Shown here: positions 7,969-10,162 of the stretch, piece by piece | Layout of the letters: the number at the start of each line of letters is the position of its first letter | Numbering within the stretch: the first letter of the stretch is position 1 | Assembly: GCA_903934275.1 (NCBI GenBank) | Contig: CAIZNF010000524.1 | Span: 1 to 10,162, forward strand | DNA: 10,162 bases | Reading direction: 5' to 3' | DNA from: an uncultured Nitrosomonadales bacterium | Lineage (GTDB): Bacteria > Pseudomonadota > Gammaproteobacteria > Burkholderiales > Gallionellaceae | The notes under the pieces: model-generated | Seen by the model: only the letters and a program-made list of their open reading frames with translations | Databases searched by the model: none | Told to the model about the DNA's origin: nothing | Position numbers and translations under genes: made by a program

Positions 7969-8958
7969 ATGAGCGAATTCCTCTCACAAGACGAAGTCGA
8001 CTCCCTGCTCAAGGGAGTGACCGGCGAAGATGAGAATGATGCTACCGAACAGGAGGCTGCTGGCGGGGAGGTTCGCGCATACAATCTTGCTTCGCAAGAG
8101 CGCATCGTGCGTGGGCGTATGCCCACCATGGAAATTATCAATGAGCGGTTTGCCCGTTTGTTTCGCATTGGACTATTTAATTTTATCCGCCGCACCCCGG
8201 AAATATCGGTCGGACCGGTGCGCGTATTGAAGTTTGGTGAATTCGTCCGCAATCTGCACGTCCCCGCCAACCTGAATATTATTCAGGCTCCACCCATGCG
8301 CGGCAATGGCCTGTTCATCTTTGATCCAAACCTGGTATTTTTGGTGGTGGATAATATGTTCGGCGGCGATGGGCGTTTCCATACCCGCGTAGAGGGCCGC
8401 GAATTTACCCAAACCGAGCAGCGCATTATCATGAAGTTGCTTGACGTGGTGTTTGAAACATACGGAAAATCCTGGGAACCCGTCCACCCGCTGGTATTTG
8501 AGTTCGTGCGTTCGGAAATGAACCCACAGTTCGCCAACATCGCCACTCCAAACGAAGTGGTCATCGCCACTACTTTCGACATCGAACTCGGCGGAAATGG
8601 CGGCGCATTCCACATTTGCATGCCCTATTCCATGCTCGAACCAATCAAGGATTTGCTGTTCAACAACGTGCAGGGCGAACACACGACCACAGATCACCGC
8701 TGGTTGCAACTTTTGTCCAAGCAAGTCCAATCCGCCAATATCGAATTAATTGCCACGCTTGGCAAAGCCAATTTGACATTTGACCAAGTATTAAAAATGC
8801 GGGTCGGCGACATTGTCCCACTGACAGTCGATGAAAATATCACCGCCTCGGTGGATGGTATACCGATGATGGAGTGCAAATATGGCGCATTCAACAATCA
8901 ATATGCACTGAGGATTGAAAAAATGCTTTCAGTCGATAAAGGAGAAGAACATGCCTGA
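7969..8958 (+). CDS. fliM: Flagellar motor switch protein FliM
   Basis: FliM is the C-ring protein that binds phosphorylated CheY and drives reversal of rotation. The 329-residue product is full length. The N-terminal CheY-P-binding motif LSQDEVDSLL spans residues 5-14, joined by an acidic linker to the middle domain. That domain has VGPVRVLKFGEFVRNL (81-96) and the FliG-contact loop FGGDG (131-135), then VEGREFTQTEQ. The C-terminal SpoA domain that pairs with FliN includes RVGDIVPLTVDENI. An intact CheY motif implies chemotaxis control of this motor. No good Shine-Dalgarno sequence precedes ATG 7969, only A-rich sequence, which is unusual compared with its neighbours. The 3' end overlaps fliN by 8 nt. 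Confidence 0.98.
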   Translation: MSEFLSQDEVDSLLKGVTGEDENDATEQEAAGGEVRAYNLASQERIVRGRMPTMEIINERFARLFRIGLFNFIRRTPEISVGPVRVLKFGEFVRNLHVPANLNIIQAPPMRGNGLFIFDPNLVFLVVDNMFGGDGRFHTRVEGREFTQTEQRIIMKLLDVVFETYGKSWEPVHPLVFEFVRSEMNPQFANIATPNEVVIATTFDIELGGNGGAFHICMPYSMLEPIKDLLFNNVQGEHTTTDHRWLQLLSKQVQSANIELIATLGKANLTFDQVLKMRVGDIVPLTVDENITASVDGIPMMECKYGAFNNQYALRIEKMLSVDKGEEHA

Positions 8959-9412
8959 CGAAACAGCAACCAACGAAGAAGCAATCACCGCCGACGATTG
9001 GGGTGCGGCCATGGCCGAGCAAGCCCCCGCTGCCGACGATTGGGGTGCGGCCATGGCCGAGCAGCAGACAACCACCACGAGCCAACCGGCTGCAGCGGCC
9101 AAACCGCACGTACTGGAGCAGTTCGGGGCAAGCGGTGCTGCAACCACCACAAACGACCTCGACATGATTCTGGATATCCCGGTACAACTGACTGTTGAAC
9201 TGGGGCGCACCAAAATGCCGATCAGAAATTTGTTGCAACTGGCGCAAGGTTCGGTAGTCGAACTAGCGGGCATGGCCGGTGAGCCATTGGACGTAATGAT
9301 CAACGGTTTCCTGATCGCCCAAGGCGAAGTCGTGGTGGTAAACGACAAGCTCGGCATACGCCTGACGGACGTAATTACACCATCCGAACGGTTGCGGCGG
9401 CTTAATAAATGA
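8951..9412 (+). CDS. fliN: Flagellar motor switch protein FliN
   Basis: FliN forms the lower C ring with FliM and docks FliH-FliI at the export apparatus. The 153-residue product carries an intact SpoA domain: DLDMILDIPVQLTVELGR, GEPLDVMINGFLIAQGEVVVV, and the terminal PSERLRRL. The N-terminal region contains ADDWGAAMAEQ twice (residues 14-24 and 28-38); E. coli FliN has a single equivalent (DDLWADALNEQ). I chose ATG 8951 because AAAGGAG (8938-8944) is 6 nt upstream; the longer in-frame version from 8915 would lie deep in fliM. The start overlaps the fliM stop by 8 nt and the stop overlaps the fliO ATG (ATGA), which suggests coupled translation of the C-ring and gate genes. Confidence 0.97.
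   Translation: MPDETATNEEAITADDWGAAMAEQAPAADDWGAAMAEQQTTTTSQPAAAAKPHVLEQFGASGAATTTNDLDMILDIPVQLTVELGRTKMPIRNLLQLAQGSVVELAGMAGEPLDVMINGFLIAQGEVVVVNDKLGIRLTDVITPSERLRRLNK
8990..9063 (+). repeat. Perfect 32-bp direct repeat inside fliN
   Basis: Copies at 8990-9021 and 9032-9063 are identical over 32 nt with a 42-nt (14-codon) period. They begin GCCGACGATTGGGG and end GCCGAGCA. Complete identity, including silent positions, suggests a recent duplication or ongoing copy-number change. The repeat doubles the conserved FliN N-terminal motif. Confidence 0.95.
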
Positions 9413-10162
9413 CACTGGCAGAAGACAGGGGTCAAAGGGCTGGGAACAGATGCGTTGTCGCGGCTGTACCGCGCAACTTATTTAACGGGCATGGCGAGAC
9501 CACACCTGATAATGAAACTCGCCATGCCCGTTTCCCCCTCCCCAACCCTCCCCCGGAGGGAGAGGGGGCAAACGAATCGCTACGCGAGTTTCACGTTAAA
9601 TGTGCCGCTTTGCGGCACACAAAACCTCTGTCCTCTGATAGAACAGCTAGCCATCTGACCGATAAAACTACTAGCCATTCCACCAGTCTGTCAAAAAACG
9701 CCAGCCAAGTCGTTGGTTATATCCTCTATTTCCTGTCCTCTGCAACCCACGCAGCAGAGGCAGCGCGCCCCGCATATACCCCACCGCCGCCCGCAGTCAG
9801 CTCTGGGAATGTCGTACAAATCATTTTCAGTTTGCTGTTGGTACTGGCTGCCATCGTATTGGTAGGATGGCTGCTCAAGCGCATGAATGTGGCACAGCAG
9901 AACACGGGCAACCTGCTCAAGGTGTTGGGCGCGGTGCCCATAGGACAACGCGAGCGCATCGTATTGGTTGAAGTAAATGATACGTGCCTGGTAGTCGGCA
10001 TCGGCCCTGGCCAAATCCGCACGTTGCATACGTTCCAGAAGACAGAGTTTCAGATGACAGAGAACGGGAGGCCGGAGGCAGAAAATTCAGTTACCAGCCC
10101 GCAGCCTTCCGAAAACAAATTTGCAAACCTTCTATCCTCCGTCCTTAATCATCGCAGGCAAA
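9409..10162 (+). CDS. fliO: Flagellar biosynthesis protein FliO, with atypical N-terminal extension, partial at 3' end
   Basis: FliO assists assembly of the FliPQR export gate. The frame opens at ATG 9409, overlapping the fliN stop as ATGA, and stays open to the window edge (251 codons, no stop). FliO character begins near residue 100: a signal-like hydrophobic stretch (QVVGYILYFLSSATHA, 100-115), a Pro-rich spacer, and the transmembrane helix VVQIIFSLLLVLAAIVLVGWLL at about 135-156. The FliO core follows (GAVPIGQRERIVLVEV; GIGPGQIRTLHT at 198-209). FANLLSSVLNHRR near the edge resembles the usual FliO C-terminal helix, so little is missing. Residues 1-95 are unlike FliO and are encoded by palindromic and 7-nt-repeat DNA. 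No in-frame ATG exists between 9409 and 9883, so a true downstream start would need a rare codon such as CTG 9688, which lacks a ribosome binding site. Confidence 0.85.
   Translation, partial: MTLAEDRGQRAGNRCVVAAVPRNLFNGHGETTPDNETRHARFPLPNPPPEGEGANESLREFHVKCAALRHTKPLSSDRTASHLTDKTTSHSTSLSKNASQVVGYILYFLSSATHAAEAARPAYTPPPPAVSSGNVVQIIFSLLLVLAAIVLVGWLLKRMNVAQQNTGNLLKVLGAVPIGQRERIVLVEVNDTCLVVGIGPGQIRTLHTFQKTEFQMTENGRPEAENSVTSPQPSENKFANLLSSVLNHRRQ
9418..9452 (+). repeat. Degenerate 7-nt repeat tract, five units
   Basis: Five consecutive heptads follow a loose NCAGANG pattern: GCAGAAG, ACAGGGG, TCAAAGG, GCTGGGA, ACAGATG. It begins just inside fliO, before the palindromes. The ten-mer CAGAAGACAG recurs at 10036-10045. 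Confidence 0.5.
9454..9477. repeat. Hairpin 1 in the fliO 5' region
   Basis: Nine-pair inverted repeat with one bulge: GTTG (9454-9457), bulged T, CGCGG (9459-9463), 5-nt loop, CCGCG (9469-9473), CAAC (9474-9477). It lies within the fliO reading frame and is not followed by a T-run. Confidence 0.6.
9484..9532. repeat. Hairpin 2, 15-bp perfect palindrome in fliO
   Basis: AACGGGCATGGCGAG (9484-9498) pairs perfectly with CTCGCCATGCCCGTT (9518-9532) around a 19-nt loop. This is the strongest hairpin in the window. A C-run rather than a T-run follows, so it is not a standard rho-independent terminator. It is entirely inside the fliO frame. Confidence 0.9.
9510..9598. repeat. Long nested palindromic element in fliO, REP/MITE-like
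   Basis: An imperfect 89-nt palindrome. The outer arms are TGAAACTCGC (9513-9522) and GCGAGTTTCA (9584-9593), extended by TAA/TTA. The middle arms are CGTTTCCCCCTC (9529-9540) and GAGGGGG-C-AAACG (9562-9574, one bulge). The inner arms are CCCTCC (9546-9551) and GGAGGG (9555-9560). The CCCTCCC...GGGAGAGGG core resembles repeated intergenic palindromes common in beta- and gammaproteobacteria (general knowledge). No transposase or clear target-site duplication is visible. Confidence 0.7.
9601..9619. repeat. Hairpin 3, 8-bp perfect palindrome in fliO
   Basis: TGTGCCGC (9601-9608) and GCGGCACA (9612-9619) pair perfectly around a TTT loop. It is followed by CAAAA, so on the minus strand it is preceded by a short T-run, but on the plus strand it lacks the U-tract of a terminator. 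It closes the palindrome-rich block. Confidence 0.8.
9625..9658 (-). repeat. Degenerate 7-nt repeat tract, opposite orientation
   Basis: Heptads CCTCTGT (9625-9631), CCTCTGA (9632-9638) and, after 13 nt, CATCTGA (9652-9658) are the reverse complement of the NCAGANG type. They flank the palindromic block on its right side, opposite in orientation to the tract at 9418-9452. Confidence 0.45.
10035..10084 (+). repeat. Degenerate 7-nt repeat tract in fliO C-terminal linker
   Basis: Seven near-consecutive heptads with one extra T: CCAGAAG, ACAGAGT, TCAGATG, ACAGAGA, ACGGGAG, GCCGGAG, GCAGAAA. They encode the Gln/Glu-rich linker (FQKTEFQMTENGRPEAE) after the conserved FliO core. A 7-nt unit shifts frame each repeat, so the protein repeats only every three units. 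Confidence 0.55.

Noticed and set aside
9484..9532. Rho-independent terminator after fliN
   Set aside because: The stem is strong but is followed by Cs rather than Us, and it lies inside the open fliO frame.
9484..9619. CRISPR array
   Set aside because: The palindromes differ from one another and are not evenly spaced by unique spacers; there is no repeated unit of CRISPR length.
9455..9658. A 67-residue open frame overlapping the start of fliO
   Set aside because: It is in another frame across the palindromic repeats (SPSPTLPRRERG is a typical translation of such repeats), has no ribosome binding site, and conflicts with the coupled fliO frame.

Overview
This window is a flagellar basal-body, export and switch gene cluster of a Gram-negative bacterium. 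The gene order (fliE divergent from fliFGHIJK, then fliLMNO), moderate GC content and protein features such as the N-terminal CheY-binding motif of FliM and the FliK C-terminal hook-length domain point to a betaproteobacterium. The Nitrosomonadales/Gallionellaceae-type neighbourhood is my best guess, by inference only.

Layout: positions 1-79 are intergenic and hold a GTTGGGCA/TGCCCAAC palindrome. fliE (rod adaptor) lies on the minus strand at 80-400. A divergent regulatory gap of about 240 nt separates it from fliF. Then come tightly packed plus-strand genes: fliF (MS ring), fliG (switch/rotor), fliH (ATPase regulator), fliI (export ATPase), fliJ (export chaperone/stalk) and fliK (hook-length ruler). 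fliF/fliG and fliG/fliH overlap by 8 nt, fliH/fliI overlap by 13 nt, and fliI-fliJ-fliK are separated by 11-13 nt. A gap of about 290 nt (7054-7343) follows, containing one possible 32-codon ORF with a good ribosome binding site and a short direct/inverted repeat. A second block begins with fliL (basal-body/stator protein), then fliM and fliN (C ring) and fliO (export-gate assembly). fliM/fliN overlap by 8 nt and fliN/fliO by an ATGA. fliO runs off the right edge, probably within a few codons of its end.

Together the products build the MS ring (FliF), the rotor and C ring (FliG, FliM, FliN), the ATPase complex of the flagellar type III export apparatus (FliH, FliI, FliJ), the rod junction (FliE), the hook-length control (FliK), a stator-associated protein (FliL) and an export-gate assembly factor (FliO).

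Most of the cluster is ordinary. The odd part is the start of fliO. The only in-frame ATG that couples to the fliN stop (9409) is followed by about 95 codons with no FliO character. These are packed with palindromes and degenerate 7-nt repeats, yet stay open into a recognisable FliO signal/transmembrane region. This looks like repetitive-element DNA tolerated in frame inside a flagellar gene. The other notable item is a perfect 32-bp duplication in fliN that doubles its conserved DDWGAAMAEQ motif.
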